DNA from: Marinibaculum sp040216765
GTDB taxonomy: Bacteria; Pseudomonadota; Alphaproteobacteria; Ferrovibrionales; Ferrovibrionaceae
NCBI GenBank assembly: GCA_040216765.1
Contig: JAVJON010000007.1
Coordinates: 372,001-436,000, forward strand
DNA: 64,000 nt
Reading direction: 5' to 3'
A program made the position numbers and the translations under genes. Shown here one piece after another: positions 23,893 through 31,723 of this stretch; position 1 is the first letter of the stretch; each line of letters opens with the position of its first letter. The notes below the pieces were generated by a model. That model searched no databases. It was not told the DNA's origin and worked only from the letters and a program-made list of their open reading frames with translations.

Positions 23893-25164
23893 CTGGGGGG
23901 CGTAGCGTTCCTTGATGCGCCGTTCAAGCTCCGGCCGGAAATGCCGCACCAGCCCCTGGATCGGCCAGGCCGCCGCATCGCCGAGCGCGCAGATGGTATG
24001 GCCCTCGACCTGGTAGGTGACCTCCAGCAGGGTGTCGATCTCCGACAGCTCCGCTTCGCCGCGGACCAGCCGTTCCATCACCCGCCACATCCAGCCGGTG
24101 CCCTCGCGGCACGGGGTGCACTGGCCGCAGCTCTCGTGCTTGTAGAACTTCGACAGGCGCGCGATGGCGCGCACCACGTCGACCGACTTGTCCATCACGA
24201 TGACGGCCGCGGTGCCCAGGCCCGACTTCACTTCGCGCAGCGAATCGAAGTCCATCAGGATGTCGTCGCAGGTCGACTTGGGCAGCAGCGGCACCGAGGC
24301 GCCGCCCGGAATCACCGCCAGCAGGTTGTCCCAGCCGCCGGTGACGCCGCCGGCATGCTTCTCGATGAGCTCCCGCATCGGGATGCCCATCACCTCTTCC
24401 ACGTTGCAGGGCTGGTTCACGCAACCGGAGATGCAGAACACCTTGGTGCCGGTGTTGTTGGGGCGGCCCAGCCCGGCGAACCAGTCGCCGCCGCGGCGCA
24501 GGATGGTCGGCGCGACGGCGATGCTCTCGACATTGTTCACCGTCGTCGGGCAGCCCCAGACGCCGACATTGGCCGGAAACGGCGGCTTCAGGCGGGGCTG
24601 GCCCTTATGGCCTTCCAGGCTCTGGATCAGCGCCGTTTCCTCGCCGCAGATATAGGCGCCGGCGCCGCGATGCACGTAGACGTCGAAATCGTAGCCGGAG
24701 CCGCAGGCATTGCGCCCCACCAGGCCGGCGTCATAGGCCTCGGCGATCGCCGCATCCAGGATGTCGGCTTCCTGGTGGAACTCGCCGCGGATGTAGATAT
24801 AGGCCGCCACCGCGTTCATCGCGAAACCGGCGACAAGGCAGCCCTCGACCAGCTTGTGCGGGTCGTGGCGCATCATGTCCCGGTCCTTGCAGGTGCCGGG
24901 CTCGCCCTCGTCGGCATTGACCACCAGGTAGGACGGCCGGCCGTCGGACTGCTTGGGCATGAACGACCATTTCAGGCCGGTGGGAAATCCCGCCCCGCCG
25001 CGGCCGCGCAGGCCGGACTTCTTCATCTCGTCGATGATGGCGTCGCGACCGCGCGCCAGGATCTCCCCCGTCCCGTCCCAGTCGCCGCGCATGCGCGCCG
25101 ATTTCAGCCGCCAGTCGTGGTGGCCGTAGAGGTTGGTGAAGATCCGGTCCTTGTCCGCAAGCAT
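23881..25164 (-). CDS. nuoF: NADH-quinone oxidoreductase subunit F
   Basis: 427-residue NADH-binding subunit with FMN and a [4Fe-4S] cluster. The Gly-rich NADH/FMN loops are SGLRGRGGAGFPTGLKWSFM and ICGEETALIQSLEG; the cluster motif is SCGQCTPCREG with a fourth cysteine in the later HTICALGD segment. The ATG at 25164 gives the usual N-terminus; a GTG nine bases upstream is the alternative. It lies 57 bases after nuoE. Confidence 0.96.
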   Translation of the reverse strand: MLADKDRIFTNLYGHHDWRLKSARMRGDWDGTGEILARGRDAIIDEMKKSGLRGRGGAGFPTGLKWSFMPKQSDGRPSYLVVNADEGEPGTCKDRDMMRHDPHKLVEGCLVAGFAMNAVAAYIYIRGEFHQEADILDAAIAEAYDAGLVGRNACGSGYDFDVYVHRGAGAYICGEETALIQSLEGHKGQPRLKPPFPANVGVWGCPTTVNNVESIAVAPTILRRGGDWFAGLGRPNNTGTKVFCISGCVNQPCNVEEVMGIPMRELIEKHAGGVTGGWDNLLAVIPGGASVPLLPKSTCDDILMDFDSLREVKSGLGTAAVIVMDKSVDVVRAIARLSKFYKHESCGQCTPCREGTGWMWRVMERLVRGEAELSEIDTLLEVTYQVEGHTICALGDAAAWPIQGLVRHFRPELERRIKERYAPQAAE

Positions 25165-25221
25165 TGCTGCCACTCGCTCAATTGGGTGCGCCCGGTGCGG
25201 CGGCGCTGAAGGTTCGGCGGG

Positions 25222-25869
25222 CTACTCCGCGGCGTCGCCGGAGGCCGGCTCGCCGTAGTTCACTTCCGACGAGACCAGGCTGGTCAACCCGCCCGACGGG
25301 CAGGAGGTCTGCCGCCCGGTCAGGGAGCCCGGCGGCGGTGCCTTGCCGGCGGCGACCGCCTCCAGCAGCGCCACCACGTTCTCCGGCGTCAGGTCTTCGT
25401 AATAGCCGTCGCCCAGCTGCAGCATCGGCGCGTTCACGCAGGCGCCCAGGCATTCGGCCTCCTTCAGGGTGAAGGCGCCGTCGGCGGTGGTGCCGCCCAG
25501 GCCGACCCCCAGATGCTTCTCGCAGGCCGCGACGATCGCCTCGGAGCCCCGCAGCCAGCAGGGTGTCGTCGTGCAGACCTGGACCAGATGCCGGCCCACC
25601 GGGGCCAGGTTGAACATCGTGTAGAAGGTCGCGACCTCCCAGGCCCGGATATACGGCATGTCCAGCAGTTCCGCGACATGCCGGACCGCGGCCTGCGGCA
25701 GCCAGTTCTGGTGCTGGCGCTGGGCCAGGTCCAAGAGCGGGATCACCGCCGACTGCTGCCGTCCCGGCGGATACTTGGCAATCACCGCCTTGGCCTTCCC
25801 GTGATTCTCCTCGGTGAAGGCAAAGGTGGCGGGCTGCGCCTCGGGCGGCGCGATGGTGGGTGCCGTCAT
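25222..25869 (-). CDS. nuoE: NADH-quinone oxidoreductase subunit E
   Basis: 215-residue thioredoxin-fold subunit with a [2Fe-2S] cluster. The ligands are in CTTTPCWLRG and ECLGACVNAP. After the core (to about residue 175) there is a Ser/Gly-rich C-terminal extension of some 40 residues, longer than in E. coli and common in Alphaproteobacteria. The start overlaps the nuoD stop by four bases (ATGA). Confidence 0.95.
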   Translation of the reverse strand: MTAPTIAPPEAQPATFAFTEENHGKAKAVIAKYPPGRQQSAVIPLLDLAQRQHQNWLPQAAVRHVAELLDMPYIRAWEVATFYTMFNLAPVGRHLVQVCTTTPCWLRGSEAIVAACEKHLGVGLGGTTADGAFTLKEAECLGACVNAPMLQLGDGYYEDLTPENVVALLEAVAAGKAPPPGSLTGRQTSCPSGGLTSLVSSEVNYGEPASGDAAE

Positions 25870-27044
25870 CGGTCGATCTCCCCGAACACGATGTCCATGC
25901 TGCCGACGATCGCGACCGCGTCGGCAAGCATGTAGCCCTTCGACAGGAAGTCGGTGGCCTGCAGGTGGACAAAGGCCGGCGAACGGATCTTGCAGCGATA
26001 GGGCTTGTTGGTGCCGTCGGAGACCAGATAGACCGCGAACTCGCCCTTGGTGGATTCCACGGCGGCATAGGTCTCCCCCGCCGGCACGTGATAGCCCTCG
26101 GTATAGAGCTTGAAATGGTGGATCAGCGCTTCCATCGAGCGCTTCATCTCCGCCCGCGGCGGCGGCACGACCTTGCGGTCGCTGGCCTGGACCGGCCCGC
26201 CCGGCATCTGCTCGATGCACTGGCGCACGATGCGGACGCTCTGCCGCATCTCCTCGACCCGGCAGAGATAGCGTGCGTAGCAATCGCCGTTATTGCCGAC
26301 GGGAATGTCGAAATCCATGCGGTCGTAGACGTCATAGGGCTGCGACTTGCGCAGGTCCCAGGGCACGCCGGCGGACCTCAGCATGATGCCGGTGAAACCC
26401 CAGTCGATGGCATCCTCCGGCGTCACCGGGCCGACATCGACGTTGCGCTGCTTGAAGATCCGGTTCTGCGTCAGCAGGCTCTCGATATCGTCGATCACCT
26501 TCCCGACCCGGTCGCAATAGGCATAGATCTCCTCGGCCATGCCGGCGGGCATGTCCTGATGGACGCCGCCGGGCCGGAAGTAAGCAGCGTGCATACGCGC
26601 GCCGGAGACCCGCTCGTAGAACTCCATCATCTTCTCGCGCTCTTCGAAGCCCCAGAGCGCCGGAGTCGTCGCCCCCACGTCGAGCGCATGCGTGGTGATG
26701 TTCAGCATGTGGTTCATGATGCGGGTGATCTCGCTGAACAGCACCCGCAGATACTGGCCGCGCGGCGGCACTTCCAGGCCCAGCAGGCGCTCGACCGCCA
26801 GGGCATAGGCATGCTCCTGGTTCATCGGCGAGACATAGTCCAGCCGGTCGAAATAGGGCACGGCCTGCAGGTAGGTCTTGTGCTCGATCAGCTTCTCGGT
26901 ACCGCGATGGAGCAGCCCGATATGCGGATCGGCCCGTTCCACGATCTCGCCATCCAGCTCCAGCACAAGGCGCAGGACGCCGTGCGCCGCAGGATGCTGC
27001 GGGCCGAAATTCATCGTGTAGTTGGCGATCTGGACTTCGCCCAT
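25866..27044 (-). CDS. nuoD: NADH-quinone oxidoreductase subunit D
   Basis: 392-residue 49-kDa-type subunit lining the quinone site. NFGPQHPAAHGVLRLVLELDGE is the N-terminal signature with the quinone-site histidine, and RIMNHMLNI and SQPYDVYDRMDFDIPVG follow; the protein ends in VFGEIDR. The ATG at 27044 has GAGGAG 7 bases upstream, so the longer TTG-started frame was rejected. NuoC is a separate gene, unlike the NuoCD fusion of E. coli. Confidence 0.97.
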   Translation of the reverse strand: MGEVQIANYTMNFGPQHPAAHGVLRLVLELDGEIVERADPHIGLLHRGTEKLIEHKTYLQAVPYFDRLDYVSPMNQEHAYALAVERLLGLEVPPRGQYLRVLFSEITRIMNHMLNITTHALDVGATTPALWGFEEREKMMEFYERVSGARMHAAYFRPGGVHQDMPAGMAEEIYAYCDRVGKVIDDIESLLTQNRIFKQRNVDVGPVTPEDAIDWGFTGIMLRSAGVPWDLRKSQPYDVYDRMDFDIPVGNNGDCYARYLCRVEEMRQSVRIVRQCIEQMPGGPVQASDRKVVPPPRAEMKRSMEALIHHFKLYTEGYHVPAGETYAAVESTKGEFAVYLVSDGTNKPYRCKIRSPAFVHLQATDFLSKGYMLADAVAIVGSMDIVFGEIDR

Positions 27045-27139
27045 CGCGCCGCTCCTCAAGATCCACCGCGCCGTCCCGGCAAGCCGGTCAGGGCGTATTC
27101 ATTTTATGCCGGGCCGTATCGTAGCCGGCCCGGGCGGGA

Positions 27140-27790
27140 CTACTTCTTCGCCGGTGCCGGTGCCGGCGCAGGCTGCTCCGCCTTCTCGTCGCCCGGCAGG
27201 ACATAATGTGCACCTTCCCAGGGGCTCATGAAGTCGAAGCCGCGGAACTCCTGGGTCAGGGTCACCGGTTCGTACACCACCCGCTTCTGCTCGGTGTCGT
27301 AGCGCACTTCGACATGGCCCGTCAGCGGGAAATCCTTCCGCATCGGATGCCCCTCGAAACCATAGTCGGTCAGGATCCGCCGCAGGTCGGGATGGTCGGA
27401 GAACAGCACGCCGTAGAGGTCCCAGACCTCGCGCTCGAACCAGTTGGCGCAGGAGAACACCGTGGTCACCGACGGCACAGGGGTCTCCTCGTCCGTCGCC
27501 AGCCTGACCCGCAAACGCTGGTTCAGGCGCAGGCTCAGCAGGTGGTAGACCACCTCGAATCGCTTCGCCCGGTCGGGATAGTCGACGCCGCAGATATCGA
27601 CCAGCATCGCGAACTGGCAGTTGCTGTCGTCGCGCAGGAACGTCATCACGTCGACGACATGGTCCGCGCGGACCTGCACCGAAAGCTCGCCATGGGCCAC
27701 CGACATGCCGCTTACGTCATCGGCGCGCGCGCCGGCAATGTAGGCGCCCAATTCGTGCAGGGCCTGGTCCTGCTCCGCCGTGTCGTTCAC
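27140..27790 (-). CDS. nuoC: NADH-quinone oxidoreductase subunit C
   Basis: 216-residue 30-kDa-type subunit of the peripheral arm. The conserved block is WFEREVWDLYGVLFSDHPDLRRILTDYGFEGHPMRKDFPL. The C-terminal 20 residues are Ala/Pro/Lys-rich and probably disordered. The start codon is GTG at 27790, with no strong ribosome site, and the gene follows nuoB by 75 bases. Confidence 0.95.
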   Translation of the reverse strand: MNDTAEQDQALHELGAYIAGARADDVSGMSVAHGELSVQVRADHVVDVMTFLRDDSNCQFAMLVDICGVDYPDRAKRFEVVYHLLSLRLNQRLRVRLATDEETPVPSVTTVFSCANWFEREVWDLYGVLFSDHPDLRRILTDYGFEGHPMRKDFPLTGHVEVRYDTEQKRVVYEPVTLTQEFRGFDFMSPWEGAHYVLPGDEKAEQPAPAPAPAKK

Positions 27791-27865
27791 CTGGACCGCC
27801 CCCTTCTCGTCCCGGATCCGCCTGTTGCCGGCTTCGCCTGGCCCCTTGCCCCGCGGCCGGCCGGC

Positions 27866-28417
27866 TCAGCGTGCAATGGTCGAGGTCCGGCGGATCTTCC
27901 GCTGCAGCTGCAGGATGCCATAGACCAGCGCCTCGGCCGTCGGCGGACAGCCGGGCACATAGATGTCCACCGGCACGATCCGGTCGCAGCCACGGACCAC
28001 GGAATAGGAATAGTGGTAATAGCCTCCGCCATTGGCGCAGGACCCCATGGAGATCACGTAGCGCGGCTCCGGCATCTGGTCGTAGAGCTTGCGCAGCGCC
28101 GGCGCCATCTTGTTGGTCAGGGTGCCGGCCACGATCATCACGTCGGACTGGCGCGGCGAGGCCCGCGGCATCGCCCCGAAGCGGTCCAGATCGTAGCGCG
28201 CCATGTAGGCGTGGATCATCTCCACGCCGCAGCAGGCCAGCCCGAAGGTCATCGGCCAGAGCGATCCGGTACGCCCCCAATTCACCAGCTTGTCCAGGTT
28301 GGTGATCAGGAAGCCGCGATCGGCCAGCTCTGCATTGACCTCCTTGTAGAAGGAGTCCTGCGAAGGGATCCGCGCGGCCGTCTCGGGGGCGGCAGGACCG
28401 GGTGTCGCGACAGACAT
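27866..28417 (-). CDS. nuoB: NADH-quinone oxidoreductase subunit B
   Basis: 183-residue subunit that holds cluster N2, the last electron carrier before quinone. Ligand cysteines are the tandem pair in GLACCGVEM, the one in MGSCANGGGYYHYSY and the one in VPGCPPTAEAL. The N-terminal 30 residues are Pro/Ala-rich and variable. The gene follows nuoA by 81 bases. Confidence 0.96.
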   Translation of the reverse strand: MSVATPGPAAPETAARIPSQDSFYKEVNAELADRGFLITNLDKLVNWGRTGSLWPMTFGLACCGVEMIHAYMARYDLDRFGAMPRASPRQSDVMIVAGTLTNKMAPALRKLYDQMPEPRYVISMGSCANGGGYYHYSYSVVRGCDRIVPVDIYVPGCPPTAEALVYGILQLQRKIRRTSTIAR

Positions 28418-28498
28418 CTGACTACTCCAGCATCAACATTGCGGCGGGCGCGGCACTGGCGGCGGGGAACCGGTGGCCAGCGCCGGGGCCGCGGGCGG

Positions 28499-28864
28499 TC
28501 ACTCCCACTCCAGGGCGCCCTTCTTCCATTCATAGACGAAGCCGACGGTCAGCACGCCCAGGAACACCATCATCGACCAGAATCCGAACATGCCGATATC
28601 GCCCAGGGTGATCGCCCAGGGAAACAGGAAGGCGACCTCAAGGTCGAAGATGATGAACAGGATCGCCACCAGGTAGAACCGGACATCGAACTGGCGGCGC
28701 GAATCCGAGAACGGCTCGAAACCGCATTCGTAGGTCGAGACCTTTTCCGGATCGGGGTTCTGTTTCGCGGTTACGAAGGGCAGGAAGATCAGCAGGGTGG
28801 CAAGCACCCCGGCCAGCACGATGAAAATCGCGATCGGGAGATATTCCTGCAGAAGCGCGTCCAT
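28499..28864 (-). CDS. nuoA: NADH-quinone oxidoreductase subunit A
   Basis: 121 residues with three membrane helices. The first loop contains KVSTYECGFEPFSDSRRQFDVRFYLVAILFIIFDLEVAFLFPWA, the family hallmark. The ATG at 28864 was chosen; a GTG directly before it would add one residue. This is the first gene of the nuo operon, about 134 bases downstream of the predicted transcription start. Confidence 0.96.
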   Translation of the reverse strand: MDALLQEYLPIAIFIVLAGVLATLLIFLPFVTAKQNPDPEKVSTYECGFEPFSDSRRQFDVRFYLVAILFIIFDLEVAFLFPWAITLGDIGMFGFWSMMVFLGVLTVGFVYEWKKGALEWE

Positions 28865-29004
28865 CACTCGTTCCCCAACTCTCGCCCGGCCTCATTTCGC
28901 CCCGGCCCCGCCGGCGTCTGGCATGGGCACCCGGCATGCCCGCGCCAGTCTCGCGTTGCAACGCAACATCGCTTGTGCGTCGCAGCGACCGCCTTGCGCG
29001 CCGG

Positions 29005-29033
29005 AGTATAGTGGCCGGTGCCCACCGTGGCAA
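29005..29033 (-). promoter_or_regulatory. Sigma70-like promoter of the nuo operon
   Basis: Read on the minus strand, TTGCCA (29033-29028) and TATACT (29010-29005) are separated by exactly 17 bases, a near-ideal match. Transcription should start near 28998, giving a leader of about 134 bases. TGGCAA words recur at 29028, 29105 and, inverted, at 29072, which could be activator or repressor contacts. The rest of the 350-base gap up to tRNA-Asp holds a GGGCGCC/GGCGCCC hairpin (29141-29162) and no gene. Confidence 0.65.
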
Positions 29034-29215
29034 AGCCGGTTCGACCCGGAATCCAAGGGAACCAGAACAGGTTGCCACGGGCTTTGCGCCCTGCCCGGGA
29101 TTCCTGGCAACTGGTACCTGCGGGGAGGCGCTGGAGGCCCGGGCGCCTTGCGGGGGGCGCCCTGAAGGCGGCGGGCCGCGGCCATGCCGCGACGGCCCCG
29201 GCGGACCGGAAAAGA

Positions 29216-29292
29216 TGGCGCGAGTGACGGGACTCGAACCCGCGGCCTCTGGCGTGACAGGCCAGCGCTCTAACCAACTGAGCTACACCCGC
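29216..29292 (-). tRNA. tRNA-Asp (anticodon GTC)
   Basis: A full cloverleaf can be drawn: acceptor GCGGGTG pairs with CACTCGC, the D arm contains AGCTCAGTTGGTTAGAGC, the anticodon stem is CTGGC/GCCAG with loop CTGTCAC (anticodon GTC), and the T arm contains GGGTTCGAGTCCC. The discriminator base is G, as expected for Asp, and CCA is encoded (29216-29218). It lies between the cyclase gene and the nuo promoter, on the same strand. Confidence 0.97.
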
Positions 29293-29379
29293 ATTCCATC
29301 TTGTCCGGCGCATCGGCGGCAGCGGCAGGGCCGCGTCGCCGTGGCGGAGCGCAGCATGTAAGCGCTCGCGAACAGGGTG

Positions 29380-30720
29380 TCAAGCAGATCCATCGGTGGC
29401 GGGGAAACTGCGAACCTCCAGGTCCTCCGCCCTGCCCCGCAGGACGATCCGCCGCGGCGGCGCGAAGCGCGCCAGGAGGCTGTCGGCCGAGCCGCCCGAC
29501 TCGCGCCGGGCCTGCTGCAGCAGCGCTTCGCTGGCCAGTGCCGTGCAGCGCAACTCCCGCGTTGCCTCTTCCAGGCGGGCCGCGACATTGACCGTGTCTC
29601 CCAGGACCGCGAACTCGAAATGCCGCCGGCTGCCGACATCGCCCAGCACCACAGGCCCGTAATGCGCGCCCACCGCCAGGCGAAGCGGCGGCTGCCCCGC
29701 CGCCGCCCGCGATGCGTTCCAAACTGCCATTTCCGCCTGCAGGTCCAGAATGCAGGCCAATGCGGCCCCGGCATCGTTGGCGCCCTGTCTGGGCGTCCCG
29801 AAGGTGATCATGGCGCCGTCGCCAAGGAACTTGTTGAGGGTACCGCCATGGCGGAACACGACCGTTTCCAGCAGCCCGTGCAGGTGCTGCAGCAGGGCGA
29901 ACATGTCGGCCGCGGACAGCCGCTCCGCCAAGGCCGTGAAGCCCACGAGGTCGGCGAACAGGACCGCTGCGGGCTGGTCCCGGCGCATGGCGAAGGGCTC
30001 ATGGCTGTCGACCAGTTCACTGACCAGGTTCGGCGGAAAGTAGCGTTCGAGGCTGGCCCGCGCCCGGACGGCCGCGGCGTGCCGCGTCGCGAATGCCCGC
30101 GACCGGCGTGCGATCTCGGTGGCGGCCAGGGTCAGAAGCAGGAGAATCACCACCCGTTGCAGCTCGACGCCGAGATCGACGAAGTTCGGATTGGATATCG
30201 CCGCAAAGACGTCGGCATTGGTCATCGCACGGTCGGGGCCGATCCTGTCCAGATCGGATTCGACGCCGGGTTGCCCCAGAACCACCAGTACCGCGGCGGT
30301 CCAGGACGCCACCACGGCAAGCCCGGTGAACAGCACCAGGCGCGGCGACAGGCTGAACGCGGCCATGGCGATGATCAGCACGAGGAAGCTTGCGGCATTG
30401 AACCGCAGCACCAGGGGAATCGGCAGGGGGTCGGCGAACAGCGGGTTGGGAAGGATGACGGCCAGGGTGATCAGGACCACGTCCACCAGCGCGAAGGCGT
30501 AGGACTGCCACGGCCGCCCGGCGGGGCTCCGGCGCAACCGGTAATGCAGGTAGCCGCATGCGCAGATCAGCAGGAAGAACGGCAGGTAGAACAGGCTCTG
30601 CGGCCAGGGCACCAGCACCAGCACCAGGGCCATGCCGGCAGGCAGGATCAGCAGGCGCAGCCGGAAGCCGAGCCGGATCCCATCCAGTTCCTCCGCGCGA
30701 TGGAGGTCCGTGTCAGCCAT
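29380..30720 (-). CDS. Membrane-bound class III adenylate/guanylate cyclase
   Basis: 446 residues. The N-terminal half has about six membrane helices (residues 20-190) with no recognised sensor domain. The catalytic domain spans about residues 235-400: FADLVGFTALAERLSA carries the first metal-binding aspartate, GDGAMITFG the second, and FAVLGDTVNVAARLEEATRE the transition-state Asn and Arg. The intact set suggests active cAMP synthesis; cGMP cannot be excluded. It is a single-gene unit flanked by tRNA-Val upstream and tRNA-Asp downstream on the same strand. Confidence 0.88.
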   Translation of the reverse strand: MADTDLHRAEELDGIRLGFRLRLLILPAGMALVLVLVPWPQSLFYLPFFLLICACGYLHYRLRRSPAGRPWQSYAFALVDVVLITLAVILPNPLFADPLPIPLVLRFNAASFLVLIIAMAAFSLSPRLVLFTGLAVVASWTAAVLVVLGQPGVESDLDRIGPDRAMTNADVFAAISNPNFVDLGVELQRVVILLLLTLAATEIARRSRAFATRHAAAVRARASLERYFPPNLVSELVDSHEPFAMRRDQPAAVLFADLVGFTALAERLSAADMFALLQHLHGLLETVVFRHGGTLNKFLGDGAMITFGTPRQGANDAGAALACILDLQAEMAVWNASRAAAGQPPLRLAVGAHYGPVVLGDVGSRRHFEFAVLGDTVNVAARLEEATRELRCTALASEALLQQARRESGGSADSLLARFAPPRRIVLRGRAEDLEVRSFPATDGSA

Positions 30721-30750
30721 GCGGCACCGACGCTGCCGGTTGCCGGGGAA

Positions 30751-30826
30751 TGGTGGGCGGTGACGGGTTCGAACCGCCGACCCTCTCGGTGTAAACGAGA
30801 TGCTCTACCAGCTGAGCTAACCGCCC
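30751..30826 (-). tRNA. tRNA-Val (anticodon TAC)
   Basis: Acceptor GGGCGGT pairs with ACCGCCC, the D arm is AGCTCAGCTGGTAGAGC, the anticodon stem TCTCG/CGAGA encloses TTTACAC (anticodon TAC), and the T arm contains CGGTTCGAACCCG. The discriminator is A and CCA is encoded (30751-30753). It reads GUA and, by wobble, other valine codons. It is 30 bases upstream of the cyclase start on the same strand. Confidence 0.97.
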
Positions 30827-30972
30827 GGGGTCAGGTGCAGGTGCCCGCAGCGCCGGCGCGCCACAACCAGCCGCTGCGTACAGCATGGCAGCCGACACAG
30901 GCCGGCACATGCCTGCGATCCGGTGGATGACGGAAGCAGACCCGGTGCCAGAGACGGTGCCGAAGTCCGGGC

Positions 30973-31002
30973 GGCGTGCCGGCCGGTCATCGCCGGCACG
31001 CC
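30973..31002 (-). terminator. Hairpin downstream of hup
   Basis: A perfect 11-base inverted repeat, GGCGTGCCGGC with GCCGGCACGCC around an 8-base loop, lies 40 bases past the hup stop codon. There is no T run on the hup strand, so it may act as a 3' stability hairpin or a Rho-assisted stop instead of a classical terminator. The rest of the 215-base gap to tRNA-Val shows nothing recognisable. Confidence 0.5.
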
Positions 31003-31041
31003 GTTGCGGATCCTGTGCGACGCGAACGCCGCCGCCGCAGA

Positions 31042-31314
31042 TCAGTTGACGGAGTCTTTCAGACCCTTGCCAGCCTTGAACTTCGGCTGCTTGGAGGCCG
31101 GGATCTTGATCGCTTCGCCGGTGCGCGGATTGCGGCCTTCGCTGGCGGCACGCTCGGTCACGTGGAAGGTGCCGAAACCAACCAGCCGAACCTCGTCGCC
31201 GCCTTTCAGCGCCGCGGTGATCGCGTCGAATACCGCATCGGTCGCGCGGGTCGCATCGGCCTTCGAAAGGGCGGCGGCATCCGCCACCTTGGCAATCAGA
31301 TCGTTCTTGTTCAC
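31042..31314 (-). CDS. hup: DNA-binding protein HU
   Basis: 90-residue HU-type histone-like protein that bends and compacts DNA. The N-terminal NKNDLIAKVADAA helix region, VRLVGFGTFHVTERAA and the DNA-gripping arm GRNPRTGEAIKIPASKQPKFKAGKGLKD are all present. The start codon is GTG at 31314, with GGGGA upstream. It follows lon as in the classic clpP-clpX-lon-hupB order, but the lon terminator separates the two transcripts. Confidence 0.96.
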   Translation of the reverse strand: MNKNDLIAKVADAAALSKADATRATDAVFDAITAALKGGDEVRLVGFGTFHVTERAASEGRNPRTGEAIKIPASKQPKFKAGKGLKDSVN

Positions 31315-31669
31315 GGATTCAGTCCCCTGAATTGATGTTGCATTGCATGCGATCGGGCCGTCCCGTCGCGCCGGTCGGATCGAAGGTCAAGGCCTGGTGC
31401 GGCGGACAGCCCCCCCCAACCGCATCGGCCAATGAACCCGGATTCAATCCTGATCGACTCGTCACTACGAGGGTCCCACCTGGCGTGCCTGAACGACCGG
31501 ATCTCTGACGGCCCTGCGGGCCGGTTTATTGTTTTGCATCCAGTCATTCCGATCCAACGCCGCAGCCTGTTCGGTTGTTCCACCGATCTGTCGGAAGGCC
31601 ATTGGCGCTTGGCGGGTGGTCCGTCCCTGCGAGACGCACTCTAGCGAAAGGCCTCGCAGCCCGCAAAGA
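31315..31669. other. Non-coding region upstream of hup
   Basis: About 355 bases without a convincing gene. It should contain the hup promoter on the minus strand, but no clear -35/-10 pair was found. On the plus strand CGGCCC-TGC-GGGCCG (31509-31523) followed by TTTATTGTTTT (31525-31535) looks like an intrinsic terminator, which would end a transcript running away from hup. A 12-base word ATGTTGCATTGC (31335-31346), antisense to the hup leader, also occurs in the RNA candidate at 5664-5675. Confidence 0.4.
31509..31535 (+). terminator. Terminator-like hairpin divergent from hup
   Basis: A 6-base-pair GC stem with a 3-base loop is followed by a T-rich tail (TTTATTGTTTT) on the plus strand only. 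No plus-strand gene lies just upstream, so it would end a short non-coding transcript if real. Confidence 0.35.
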
Positions 31670-31695
31670 AAAAGGCCGCAGAACTGCGGCCTTTT
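31670..31695 (-). terminator. Rho-independent terminator of lon
   Basis: AAAAGGCCGCAG (31670-31681) and CTGCGGCCTTTT (31684-31695) form a perfect stem; on the lon strand it is followed by TTTTTC and further T residues. It lies 28 bases past the lon stop codon and isolates lon from hup. Confidence 0.85.
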
Positions 31696-31723
31696 CCCAA
31701 GGTTGCGGTGGAAGAACGCGGTG

